A DNA stretch of 10,464 nt, from positions 1 to 10,464 of the forward strand of contig VBJS01000050.1 in assembly GCA_005880055.1 (NCBI GenBank). The letters run 5' to 3'. A program made the translations under genes and the position numbers. Source of the stretch: Chloroflexota bacterium. GTDB taxonomy: Bacteria > Chloroflexota > Dehalococcoidia > SM23-28-2 > RBG-16-64-32. The notes under the pieces are model-generated. The model was given only the letters and a program-made list of their open reading frames with translations, ran no database searches and had not been told where the DNA came from. This document shows, piece by piece, positions 1 to 6,539 of this stretch; position 1 is the first letter of the stretch; every line of letters begins with the position of its first letter.

Positions 1-282
1 CAGCGCCTCTATCGCCGCCGGGCCGGCGTTGAACGTTTTTGTCTCCAGCTTCACGTTGGCGCCCAGTACCTCCTGGTAGGTTCCGCGCGCCAGGCCGACG
101 AGGGGCTGTGAGTGGGTGATATTGGGAAAATAACCCAGCCGCAGGGTTACGTTACCCTCCGCGGCCGCTGTTGCGTTCAGCGCTCCAGACGTCGTCGAAG
201 GTGTGCTCTCGTCGTCGGAGCTGCAGGCCGCGCCTGCTACCACGAGCACTAAAACGACAGCCGCCCAGATGAATTTACGCAC
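1..282 (-). CDS. ABC transporter substrate-binding lipoprotein, SsuA/NMT1-like (3' end outside window)
   Basis: This is the first 94 residues of a periplasmic-type solute-binding protein that would deliver an organic sulfur compound (sulfonate, taurine) or a related small molecule to an ABC importer. Residues 1-20 form a lipoprotein signal: basic MRKF, a hydrophobic core, then a Cys at position 20 preceded by AGAA, so the lipobox is not ideal at -3. A Ser/Thr/Asp-rich linker (21-45) follows. The mature domain opens with LRLGYFPNITHSQPLVG (47-63) and continues to KTFNAGPAAIEAL (82-94); both stretches are typical of the SsuA/NMT1 family. The GTG start at 282-280 is chosen because GGAGAAGAG lies just upstream on the - strand. 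The gene runs the same way as the Rrf2 gene 117 nt upstream and may be cotranscribed with it. The substrate is inferred from family only; nitrate- or thiamine-precursor-binding relatives cannot be excluded. Confidence 0.85.
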   Translation of the reverse strand, partial: MRKFIWAAVVLVLVVAGAACSSDDESTPSTTSGALNATAAAEGNVTLRLGYFPNITHSQPLVGLARGTYQEVLGANVKLETKTFNAGPAAIEAL

Positions 283-400
283 TTCTCTTCTCCTTCGCTG
301 TCGCCTCTTCGCCAACTCGGATGCCCCCGCTTACACGCGTGAGTATGCAAAAGCAGCGGGGCTCGGGTTCCGGGAAGGCGAACAGTTTGAACGCTTGCAT
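275..400 (-). CDS. Candidate 41-codon linking ORF with a Cys-Phe-Cys stretch
   Basis: On the - strand an ATG at 400-398 shares one base with the Rrf2 stop codon (TGATG) and opens a 41-codon frame. It ends with TAA at 277-275, just past the GTG start of the binding-protein gene (282-280). The peptide has RCFCILTR at residues 15-22 and a charged tail. The overlap at both ends is the geometry of translational coupling. No Shine-Dalgarno sequence precedes it, it resembles no protein I know, and a chance frame of this length is quite possible in GC-rich DNA. It is listed as a candidate only. Confidence 0.2.
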   Translation of the reverse strand: MQAFKLFAFPEPEPRCFCILTRVSGGIRVGEEATAKEKRSA

Positions 401-864
401 CAGATGCAATACATCAGGCGGGCCTGCGCGCGTGCTGCGCGCTGGCGCTCCGCCAATTCGGCGAACGTGGTGCGATCCAGCACACCGGAAATAGCGTCTC
501 TTACTTCCAGCCAGAGGCCGCGCAATACACAGCTCTCCTCCGTTGGACAGCGGTACAGCGGACACGGCACGTGCGCGGAGCGGCTGGCGCATGGGCTGGG
601 CGCAAGCGGACCGTCCATCAGCCGGACCACCTCGCCGACGGTGAGCTGATCCGGGCCGCGTGCCAGCTCATACCCGCCTTGTACGCCCCGCCTGCTCCGG
701 ACAACATCTGCGGCGCGGAGCCGCAGCATGATCTGCTCCAGATACTTGGGCGAGATTCCGGTGCGGTCGGCCAATTGGTGCACCGAGAGCGCGTGCGGCC
801 ATTGGTTCATGGATAGCTCCAATAGCACCCGCGTCGCGTAGTCGCCTTTACTCGAAAGATTCAT
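400..864 (-). CDS. Rrf2-family transcriptional regulator, Fe-S type cysteine cluster
   Basis: This is a dimeric winged-helix DNA-binding protein of the Rrf2 family (IscR, NsrR, CymR, RirA). It has 154 residues, the usual family length. The N-terminus MNLSSKGDYATRVLLEL and the helix-turn-helix/wing region (about 27-68, with GISPKYLEQIM and GVQGGYELAR) are canonical. Cysteines sit at 92, 101, 106 and 112, followed by the typical LW (117-118). The 101/106/112 spacing (5 then 6) is one I associate with NsrR-type [Fe-S] ligands, so the protein may sense Fe-S status, nitric oxide or redox state. A cysteine-synthase-bound CymR-like role is an alternative. The only visible candidate target besides itself is the downstream SsuA-like gene, which favours sulfur control. 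It is preceded by a consensus promoter with a perfect inverted repeat over the -10. AGGG lies only 3 nt before the ATG, a tight ribosome site. Confidence 0.9.
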   Translation of the reverse strand: MNLSSKGDYATRVLLELSMNQWPHALSVHQLADRTGISPKYLEQIMLRLRAADVVRSRRGVQGGYELARGPDQLTVGEVVRLMDGPLAPSPCASRSAHVPCPLYRCPTEESCVLRGLWLEVRDAISGVLDRTTFAELAERQRAARAQARLMYCI

Positions 865-870
865 TTACCC

Positions 871-897
871 TAATCCCTATCAGTTAGCTAGGGATTA
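871..897. promoter_or_regulatory. Perfect inverted repeat, probable Rrf2 operator
   Basis: TAATCCCTA (871-879) and TAGGGATTA (889-897) form a perfect 9-bp dyad separated by 9 bp, 27 bp in all. This is about the length of known Rrf2-family operators (IscR, CymR). It covers most of the -10 box of the Rrf2 promoter and the predicted start of transcription, so a bound dimer should block RNA polymerase. Autoregulation is inferred; the dyad itself is seen directly. Confidence 0.7.
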
Positions 898-922
898 TCG
901 CGGAGGAAGTGGCTATTGTCAA
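894..922 (-). promoter_or_regulatory. Near-consensus sigma-70-type promoter of the Rrf2 gene
   Basis: Read on the - strand, TTGACA (922-917) matches the -35 consensus fully. After exactly 17 bp comes GATAAT (899-894), five of six for the -10. Transcription would begin near 887, about 23 nt before the ATG at 864. The -10 lies in one arm of the 871-897 dyad. Confidence 0.75.
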
Positions 923-978
923 GACGGCTGTCCCGGTTCGTCACTTAAACCAGTACCCCGCGAAGCACCGAAACGTTC

Positions 979-984
979 TATACT
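979..984 (+). promoter_or_regulatory. Candidate -10 box for uppS
   Basis: TATACT (five of six) ends 10 nt before the uppS ATG, which would give a leader of only a few bases. No good -35 stands at the right distance. The divergent Rrf2 promoter lies about 60 bp upstream, so the Rrf2 operator could also affect this promoter, but nothing shows that directly. Confidence 0.45.
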
Positions 985-994
985 ACGGAAAAGC

Positions 995-1855
995 ATGGCT
1001 ACTGCCCTCCGCCTACCTCGCCGCAAGTCCACACCACAGCCGCCACCCCTCCCAATCTTGCGCGTGCCGGCGCACGTTGCGATCATCATGGACGGCAACG
1101 GGCGCTGGGCCACCCAGCGCGGCAAGCCCCGCCTGGCGGGACACCGCGCGGGCACCGAAAACCTCCGCCGCGTCATCGAACGGTTTGCTGATTACGGCGT
1201 AGGCTGCCTCACCCTCTACGCCTTCTCCACCGAAAACTGGAGCCGGCCCAAGCGCGAAGTGCGCGGCCTCATGACCATCCTCCGCCGTGTTATCAAGCGC
1301 GAGACGAAGCACCTCCATAAAAACGGCATCCGCCTGGTCCATATCGGCGACCTGTCCGGCCTTGACCAGCCGCTCCAGGAGCAAGTGCGTGAGGCGATCG
1401 AACTGACTCGCGAAAACACCCGGATGACGCTTGCCATCGCGTTCAACTACGGTGGCCGCGCGGAGATAGTGCAAGCGGTACGGCGTATAGTCGCTGAGGG
1501 ACTGCCGCCCGCCCAGATCGATGAAGATCTGCTAAACGCGTATATGTGTACCGCCGGCCTGCCCGATCCCGACCTTGTGATCCGCACCGCAGGCGAAATG
1601 CGCATCTCCAACTTCCTCCTCTGGCAGAGTGCCTACGCAGAGTTCTGCTCCGTTCCAGTCCACTGGCCCGATTTCGACATTCCGCAGATCGACGAGTGCC
1701 TGCTGGCGTACAGCCGGCGCATCCGCCGTTTTGGCGGACTGGCTGCGGAGGACCACGCTGCGTCGTCCCTCAACGGCCGAGCCAACGGCAAACACGCCGA
1801 GCGCACCGGGGATTTGATCCTGCGGTTGGGAAAAAACAACGGCCACGCGCCTTAG
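995..1855 (+). CDS. uppS: Isoprenyl transferase (di-trans,poly-cis-undecaprenyl-diphosphate synthase type)
   Basis: This cytosolic cis-prenyltransferase adds isopentenyl diphosphate units to farnesyl diphosphate to make the undecaprenyl carrier of peptidoglycan and surface glycans. All family signatures are present: HVAIIMDGNGRWA (27-39) with catalytic Asp33, GHRAG (49-53), YAFSTENW (75-82), NYGGR (151-155), and the C-terminal block DPDLVIRTAGEMRISNFLLWQ (191-211). The protein has 286 residues against roughly 250 for typical homologues. The excess is a short Pro/Arg-rich N-terminus and a C-terminal tail of about 40 residues (about 250-286) with low-complexity polar sequence. The ATG at 995 has only a weak GGAA upstream. 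The gene opens a + strand cluster and is followed after 9 nt by cdsA, which implies cotranscription. A shorter- or longer-chain product is possible, since chain length cannot be read from these motifs. Confidence 0.95.
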   Translation: MATALRLPRRKSTPQPPPLPILRVPAHVAIIMDGNGRWATQRGKPRLAGHRAGTENLRRVIERFADYGVGCLTLYAFSTENWSRPKREVRGLMTILRRVIKRETKHLHKNGIRLVHIGDLSGLDQPLQEQVREAIELTRENTRMTLAIAFNYGGRAEIVQAVRRIVAEGLPPAQIDEDLLNAYMCTAGLPDPDLVIRTAGEMRISNFLLWQSAYAEFCSVPVHWPDFDIPQIDECLLAYSRRIRRFGGLAAEDHAASSLNGRANGKHAERTGDLILRLGKNNGHAP

Positions 1856-1864
1856 CGCCGCCTA

Positions 1865-2713
1865 ATGCTCGCACAGCGAGTAATCACCGCCGTCGTAGGC
1901 ATTCCCATCCTCGTGCTTCTTAATCACATCGGCGATGGCATCTATACCGTTGTCGCCGCGCTACTCCTCGGCCTAGCAGCGCTTGAATTCTTTGCTACAA
2001 CAGACCCGGAGAACCTGGCCACGTCCACTGCCCACCCGCACATCAGACGCGCCCCTCCCGGGCTGTTCCAGCAGCGACGCCCGGCTATGCTCGCCGCATG
2101 CGCAGTGGTGGTCGTCGTTATCCTCGCGGATGGCGGCCTGGATCAGCTCGCGGGAGGGCTCGCCGCGGCCGTCGCGGGGGTCTTCGTGTTACTCGTCCTA
2201 AGTGGCGAGCCACACGCCGGACTCCGTGATTGGAGCTGGCTCCTGGCCGGCATTTTCTATGTTGGCTTCCTCGGCGCACACTTCATCTTGCTGCGCGACC
2301 TTGACCAGGGTGAGGAGTGGGTGTTGCTCGCCCTTTTCGCGACTTTCGTCGCAGATACTGCCGCCTTCTTCGCCGGCCGCCGTTTCGGCCGCGTCCTGAT
2401 CGCGCCCGAGATAAGCCCCGGTAAGACGCTCGAGGGCTCCTTCGCCGGGTATATCGGGGGGTTCGTCGCTGTCCTGCTCCTGGCCTGGCTGCTAGATCTT
2501 GATATCTCCGCGTCGGAGGCCGCGCTCCTGGGCCTGCTTTTACCGCCGGTTGCTATTGCGGGCGATCTCGCGGAGTCGCTCCTTAAACGGGGCGGCGGCG
2601 TGAAAGATACCGGCGCCATCGTGCCCGGCCACGGCGGTCTCCTGGACCGCATCGATAGCCTGCTCTTCACGGTGCCGCTGGTATACTACTTCGTGCTTTG
2701 GATAGTGTACTGA
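1865..2713 (+). CDS. cdsA: Phosphatidate cytidylyltransferase
   Basis: This integral membrane enzyme forms CDP-diacylglycerol from CTP and phosphatidic acid, the branch point of phospholipid synthesis. The 282 residues are mostly hydrophobic, with several membrane helices (for example about 5-22, 26-43, 75-112, 125-142, 152-170, 192-211, 219-234, 264-281). Conserved cytosolic segments are DTAAFFAGRRFG (164-175), SPGKTLEG (184-191) and the CDS signature from SLLKRGGGVKDTG (238-250) to HGGLLDRIDS (256-265), which carries the metal- and substrate-binding Lys, Asp and His residues. The loop at about 45-74 is charged and poorly conserved. Start ATG lies 9 nt after the uppS stop. The adjoining genes make this an envelope-precursor operon. 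Confidence 0.95.
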   Translation: MLAQRVITAVVGIPILVLLNHIGDGIYTVVAALLLGLAALEFFATTDPENLATSTAHPHIRRAPPGLFQQRRPAMLAACAVVVVVILADGGLDQLAGGLAAAVAGVFVLLVLSGEPHAGLRDWSWLLAGIFYVGFLGAHFILLRDLDQGEEWVLLALFATFVADTAAFFAGRRFGRVLIAPEISPGKTLEGSFAGYIGGFVAVLLLAWLLDLDISASEAALLGLLLPPVAIAGDLAESLLKRGGGVKDTGAIVPGHGGLLDRIDSLLFTVPLVYYFVLWIVY

Positions 2714-2771
2714 GGAACGCAGTCGGCATCTCCTCATCGCCCATCTTCCATCTTCCGCCCTCCACCTACTC

Positions 2772-3938
2772 GTGATCCGCATCGCCGTTCTGGGTTCAAC
2801 CGGCTCCATCGGGCGCCAGACGCTTGATGTCGTCCGTTCGCTCCCCGGCCTTTTTCAGGTCATCGCCCTCGCCGCGGGGTCCAACGTCACCCTGCTGGAG
2901 GAGCAGGCACGCGAGTTCCGGCCGCGCCTCCTCTACGCCGGCCGCGAAGCCGCGTACCTGGCAGACCGCATTCGTTCCCGTGCAGTGGCGGGGAGTTGGG
3001 CGGAGATGGAAGATATGGCGGCGGACCCGGACGTTGACGTTGTCATTGTTGGCACCGTCGGTGCGGCCGGGCTCCCGGCGACGCTCGCCGCCGTTCGCGC
3101 CGGCAAAGCCGTCGCCATCGCGAACAAAGAAGTCCTGGTCATGGCCGGTCACCTCATCACAGCCGAGGCCAAACGCTATAAAGCGCAACTACGGCCGATA
3201 GACTCCGAGCATTCCGCCGTCTGGCAGTGCCTCTGGGGAGAGGACCCGGCCGCGGTGGAGCGCATTGTCCTCACCGCTTCCGGCGGCCCCTTTCGAGACA
3301 CCCCTGCCCATGAGCTGGACCGCGTAACGGCAGAGGAGGCGTTGCGGCATCCGAACTGGCAGATGGGACAGAAGATAACGGTGGACAGTGCAACACTCTT
3401 TAACAAGGGCCTGGAGTGCATCGAAGCGCGCTGGCTCTTCGGCGTTCCGCTGGAGCACATTGATGTCCTCCTCCACCGTGAGAGCATCGTCCACTCACTC
3501 GTGGAGTTCCGCGACGGCTCCCTCAAAGCGCAACTAGGCGTGCCCGACATGCGTCTACCTATTCAGTGCGCGCTCACCTATCCGGAGCGCGTGCCCGGAG
3601 GAAACGTGCCTAGGCTAGACCTCAAGCGCATCGGCTCACTGTCATTTGGTGTTCCTGACCGGAAGAAGTACCCTTGCCTGGCGCTGGCGCTGCAGGCCGG
3701 CCGGGCCGGAGGCACCTATCCCGCCGTCCTGGCGGCGGCAGATGAAGTTGCGGTGGACAACTTCCTGGCGGGCCACATCCGCTTCACAGACATCGCGCGT
3801 GCTGTAGGTGACGCGCTCAGCGCTCATCCGGGCTCGGACAACCAATCGCTGGATGAGGTGCTCGAAGCCGATGCCTGGGCTCGCTCATTCACGGAAGAAT
3901 GGGTCCGGCGTGCGCATGGCGTGGGCGGCAGGCCGTAG
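2772..3938 (+). CDS. dxr: 1-deoxy-D-xylulose 5-phosphate reductoisomerase
   Basis: This cytosolic enzyme catalyses the committed MEP-pathway step, converting DXP to 2-C-methyl-D-erythritol 4-phosphate with NADPH and a divalent metal. It is the target of fosmidomycin. Its 388 residues match the family. An NADPH-binding GSTGSIG (8-14) opens the Rossmann fold, ANKE is at 117-120, and PIDSEHSA (142-149) supplies metal ligands Asp144 and Glu146. SGGPF lies at 170-174, and HPNWQMGQKITVDSATLFNKG (193-213) leads to the third metal ligand, Glu215. The C-terminal helical domain is complete. The start is GTG at 2772, since the next conserved residues follow at once; no Shine-Dalgarno is visible in the C/T-rich 58-nt gap after cdsA. 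It works with ispG downstream in the same pathway, and its product feeds UppS. Confidence 0.96.
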   Translation: MIRIAVLGSTGSIGRQTLDVVRSLPGLFQVIALAAGSNVTLLEEQAREFRPRLLYAGREAAYLADRIRSRAVAGSWAEMEDMAADPDVDVVIVGTVGAAGLPATLAAVRAGKAVAIANKEVLVMAGHLITAEAKRYKAQLRPIDSEHSAVWQCLWGEDPAAVERIVLTASGGPFRDTPAHELDRVTAEEALRHPNWQMGQKITVDSATLFNKGLECIEARWLFGVPLEHIDVLLHRESIVHSLVEFRDGSLKAQLGVPDMRLPIQCALTYPERVPGGNVPRLDLKRIGSLSFGVPDRKKYPCLALALQAGRAGGTYPAVLAAADEVAVDNFLAGHIRFTDIARAVGDALSAHPGSDNQSLDEVLEADAWARSFTEEWVRRAHGVGGRP

Positions 3939-3980
3939 CCGAGGGGGACGGCGACGCAATCAGCATCCGCCAAGCGTTCG

Positions 3981-3986
3981 TATAAA
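3981..3986 (+). promoter_or_regulatory. Weak candidate -10 box upstream of rseP
   Basis: TATAAA lies in the 164-nt gap between dxr and rseP, the largest gap in the cluster, about 115 nt before the rseP start. There is no -35-like hexamer at 16-19 bp. It could start a separate rseP-ispG transcript, but the support is only the AT-rich hexamer in otherwise GC-rich DNA. Confidence 0.25.
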
Positions 3987-4065
3987 ATGAGAGCAGGTGC
4001 GTTTAATGGGTGTAATCAGCCTGAGAATCACGCCTAGAGATCGGAACATCTTCTTCCTTTCCCCT

Positions 4066-4089
4066 CCTGCCTGGATCCCGGCAGGCAGG
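4066..4089. repeat. 8-bp perfect inverted repeat in the rseP leader
   Basis: CCTGCCTG (4066-4073) and CAGGCAGG (4082-4089) form a perfect 8-bp stem around an 8-base loop. The repeat ends just before the presumed ribosome site GGTAGGG (4091-4097) and the ATG at 4103. No run of T follows, so an intrinsic terminator is unlikely. It may be a dispersed palindromic repeat or a structure that affects rseP translation. Confidence 0.6.
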
Positions 4090-4102
4090 CGGTAGGGCGC
4101 CT

Positions 4103-5185
4103 ATGTTCCTTCTGAATTCCATCCTGCCGTTCGTCGGAATGCTCGTGGGCCTCATCGTTATCCACGAGCTTGGCCATTACATCACCGCCAAACTGTTCCG
4201 CGTGAAAGTGCTTGAGGCGGGGCTCGGCTACCCGCCGCGCGCCTGGGGTTTCACCTGGCGCGGCACCCTTTATTCGATCAACTGGCTCCCCCTGGGTGGC
4301 TTCGTGCGCCTGCTGGGCGAGGAAGACCCGTCTGATCCGCAGAGCCTCGCCGCGCAGCCCGCCTGGAAGCGTCTCATCGTCCTCGCCTCCGGCTCTGGCA
4401 TGAACTTCGTGCTCCCCATCGTCCTCTTTGCCGTTGCCTTTATGCTCCCCCGCCAGGTACCCGTCGGTCCCGCCATTATCGATGTCGTGGAGCCGGGCTC
4501 GCCGGCAGCCCAGGCGGGCCTCCAACCCGGCGACCACATCATCTCGATAAACGGGGAGAAGATGAAGAACTCCCTTGACGTGGGGCGCCAGATCCGCCTG
4601 AACATGGGAGACACAATCACCTTCAAGATCCAGCGCGATGTATTTGGCGGCGGAACGCAAGTCGTCACCGCAAACGCCGAGGCGCGCTGGGACCCACCCT
4701 CCGGTCAGGGCCCAACCGGCATCAAGATCGCCAACCTCTACCCGCAGTTCCGCGAGACGGAGCAGTATTCGCTGCTGCACGCCATCCCCAAGGGCTGGAC
4801 GTCCACCATCGACGCCCTCACCCTTGCCCGTAACCAGGTCATCTCGTTCTTCCACGGCGGCAGCGGGCCGGATGTGGCCGGCCCCGTCGGCATAGCGTCC
4901 GCCACCGGAGACGTTGTCAAGGAGGCCGGCTGGAAGACGCTGCTCGACTTCGCGGCGCTGCTCTCCATTAACCTTGCCATCGTTAATATCCTGCCGCTGC
5001 CTATGCTGGACGGCGGGCGCATCGCCTTCGTCCTGCTGGAAATCGTCCGCCGCGGCAAGCGTGTCGCCCCCGAGAAAGAGGCCCTCGTGCACCTAGTGGG
5101 TCTGGCCCTTATCATTACATTCGCAGTGGTGGTGACATACTTCGACGTGATCCGCCTGATCGATGGGCGCAGCCTCTTCGATTGA
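4103..5185 (+). CDS. rseP: RIP metalloprotease RseP (site-2 protease family)
   Basis: This is a zinc-dependent intramembrane protease that cuts transmembrane segments of anti-sigma factors and remnant signal peptides. The first helix carries HELGH (21-25), the zinc-binding and catalytic motif. NWLPLGGFVRLLGEED (60-75) follows, then a second hydrophobic segment (about 90-115). A single PDZ domain covers about 118-195, including the ligand-binding loop around PGSPAAQAGLQPGD (131-144). GPVGIA (260-265) and NILPLPMLDGGR (295-306) give the conserved C-terminal zinc ligand Asp303, followed by a last membrane helix (about 330-347). At 360 residues with one PDZ it resembles Gram-positive and Chloroflexota forms more than the two-PDZ E. 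coli enzyme. The start follows GGTAGGG and a hairpin. Its substrate is not visible here, as no sigma or anti-sigma gene is in the window. Confidence 0.94.
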   Translation: MFLLNSILPFVGMLVGLIVIHELGHYITAKLFRVKVLEAGLGYPPRAWGFTWRGTLYSINWLPLGGFVRLLGEEDPSDPQSLAAQPAWKRLIVLASGSGMNFVLPIVLFAVAFMLPRQVPVGPAIIDVVEPGSPAAQAGLQPGDHIISINGEKMKNSLDVGRQIRLNMGDTITFKIQRDVFGGGTQVVTANAEARWDPPSGQGPTGIKIANLYPQFRETEQYSLLHAIPKGWTSTIDALTLARNQVISFFHGGSGPDVAGPVGIASATGDVVKEAGWKTLLDFAALLSINLAIVNILPLPMLDGGRIAFVLLEIVRRGKRVAPEKEALVHLVGLALIITFAVVVTYFDVIRLIDGRSLFD

Positions 5186-5298
5186 TCCTCTGCCCGGCTG
5201 TCTGCGGCTGCCCGGACATCCGCCCGTAGTTCGGTGCTTTCAAGCTCCGACGTGTTAGGGCGCCGGGCGGAAACATGGAGAGTATACCGGAGCCTGAT

Positions 5299-6495
5299 AT
5301 GACAGACGAACCAGTCCCCCTCGCTGAGCGGCGAGTTTCTCGTCCGGTCTATGTCGGCGACGTGAAGGTCGGCGGCGATGCCCCGGTTGTCGTGCAGACG
5401 ATGACGAACACGGACACTGCCGATGCCCAGGCGACGATCGAGCAGATCGCCCGGCTGGCCGATGCCGGCGCGGAGATCGTGCGTGTGGCCGTGCCGGACA
5501 AGGCGGCTGCCGCTGCGCTACCTGAGATCATCACGCGAACACCCGTCCCGCTGATCGCGGATATCCACTTCGATCACCGTCTGGCGCTCGCCGCGATTCA
5601 GGCCGGCATCCACGGCCTGCGCCTGAACCCCGGGAACATCCGCGACGCTGGTAAAGTCCGCGAAGTGGTCGCGGCGGCGAAGGAGCGCGCGATCAGCATC
5701 CGCATCGGCGTGAACGAAGGCTCGCTGCCGCCGATTCCCGCGCTTGCCGATGGTGAATTGCCCCCGCCGAAGACCCAGCGCATGGTGGACGCGGCCCTCT
5801 GGGAGATCGGCATCCTCGAAGAGATGGGCTTTGAGGACATCAAGCTATCGATGAAGGCGTTCGACGTGCCGACCATGGTGACTGCGTACCGGGAGATCGC
5901 AAAGCGCGTGCCCTATCCGCTGCACCTTGGCGTAACGGAGGCCGGCCTTCCCGCCGCCGGCAGCGTGCGCTCCGCGATCGGAATCGGCATCCTCCTGGCG
6001 GAGGGAATCGGAGATACAATTCGGGTCTCGCTGGCCGCTGACCCCGTCGAAGAGCTGCCCGTCTGCTGGGATATCCTGAAGTCCCTCAACATCCGCCAGC
6101 GCGGCGCTACTATCGTTGCCTGCCCGACCTGCGGCCGCATCGAAGTGGACCTGATTCCGCTGGCGCAGCAGGTGGAACAGCACTTCCAGGCGATCGGCAA
6201 GCCGATTACAGTGGCTGTCATGGGATGCGTTGTGAACGGCCCAGGCGAATCGCGCGACGCCGACATCGGCCTTGCCGCCGGCAAGGGCCGAGGCGCTATC
6301 TTCCGCAAAGGGGAAGTCGTCCGTACGGTCAGCGAGCGCGAGTTCATGTCAGCCCTCATCGAAGAAGGTCAGAAGGTCCTCGCCGAGAAGTACGGCGACG
6401 CCGTGGTGCCGCCTGCATCGCCGGGCGATGAACTGTTCGCCCTGACGCCCGTCGAGGGCAGGACGCTGCCGGGCCGGGCAGCCCGCCGGGCCTGA
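5299..6495 (+). CDS. ispG: 4-hydroxy-3-methylbut-2-en-1-yl diphosphate synthase
   Basis: This [4Fe-4S] enzyme of the MEP pathway reductively opens 2-C-methyl-D-erythritol 2,4-cyclodiphosphate to HMBPP. Numbered from the ATG at 5299 (398 residues), the TIM-barrel part has VVQTMTNTDT (31-40), ADIHFDH (87-93), GLRLNPGNI (106-114) and RIGVNEGSL (135-143). The C-terminal domain holds the cluster ligands: Cys275 and Cys278 in CPTCGR, Cys310 in MGCVVNGPGE, and Glu317. I prefer the ATG at 5299 because GGAG lies 6 nt before it and because E. coli IspG has a similarly short N-terminus. An in-frame ATG at 5275 would add eight residues and has a poorer ribosome site. The last 25 or so residues are a Pro/Gly/Ala-rich tail. 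It follows rseP after a gap of about 90-110 nt and completes the isoprenoid cluster with dxr and uppS. Confidence 0.96.
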   Translation: MTDEPVPLAERRVSRPVYVGDVKVGGDAPVVVQTMTNTDTADAQATIEQIARLADAGAEIVRVAVPDKAAAAALPEIITRTPVPLIADIHFDHRLALAAIQAGIHGLRLNPGNIRDAGKVREVVAAAKERAISIRIGVNEGSLPPIPALADGELPPPKTQRMVDAALWEIGILEEMGFEDIKLSMKAFDVPTMVTAYREIAKRVPYPLHLGVTEAGLPAAGSVRSAIGIGILLAEGIGDTIRVSLAADPVEELPVCWDILKSLNIRQRGATIVACPTCGRIEVDLIPLAQQVEQHFQAIGKPITVAVMGCVVNGPGESRDADIGLAAGKGRGAIFRKGEVVRTVSEREFMSALIEEGQKVLAEKYGDAVVPPASPGDELFALTPVEGRTLPGRAARRA

Positions 6496-6503
6496 CCCGC
6501 ACT

Positions 6504-6533
6504 TTGACCCGCTGACACTCCGCCTCATACCAT
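6504..6533 (+). promoter_or_regulatory. Candidate promoter giving a leaderless transcript of the small membrane-protein gene
   Basis: TTGACC (6504-6509, five of six) and TACCAT (6528-6533, four of six) are 18 bp apart. The -10 ends 6 nt before the ATG at 6540, so transcription would begin on or next to the start codon. There is no Shine-Dalgarno. The same TACCAT box recurs in the promoter at 7917-7945. Confidence 0.5.
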
Positions 6534-6539
6534 CGCTTC

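Noticed and set aside
283..397. Separate promoter for the binding-protein gene (CATACT on the - strand)
   Set aside because: The hexamer is only fair and has no -35 partner at usable spacing; readthrough from the strong Rrf2 promoter is simpler.
3987..4037. 16-codon ORF after the TATAAA box in the dxr-rseP gap
   Set aside because: Too short, with no ribosome site, and its ATG would lie upstream of the transcription start that the same TATAAA box predicts.
4034..5092. 352-residue open frame on the - strand over rseP
   Set aside because: It is the antisense of a gene with clear family motifs (HELGH, LPLPMLDGG). Its product is a low-complexity Asp/Gly/Arg-rich sequence without domains, as expected of a GC-rich shadow frame.
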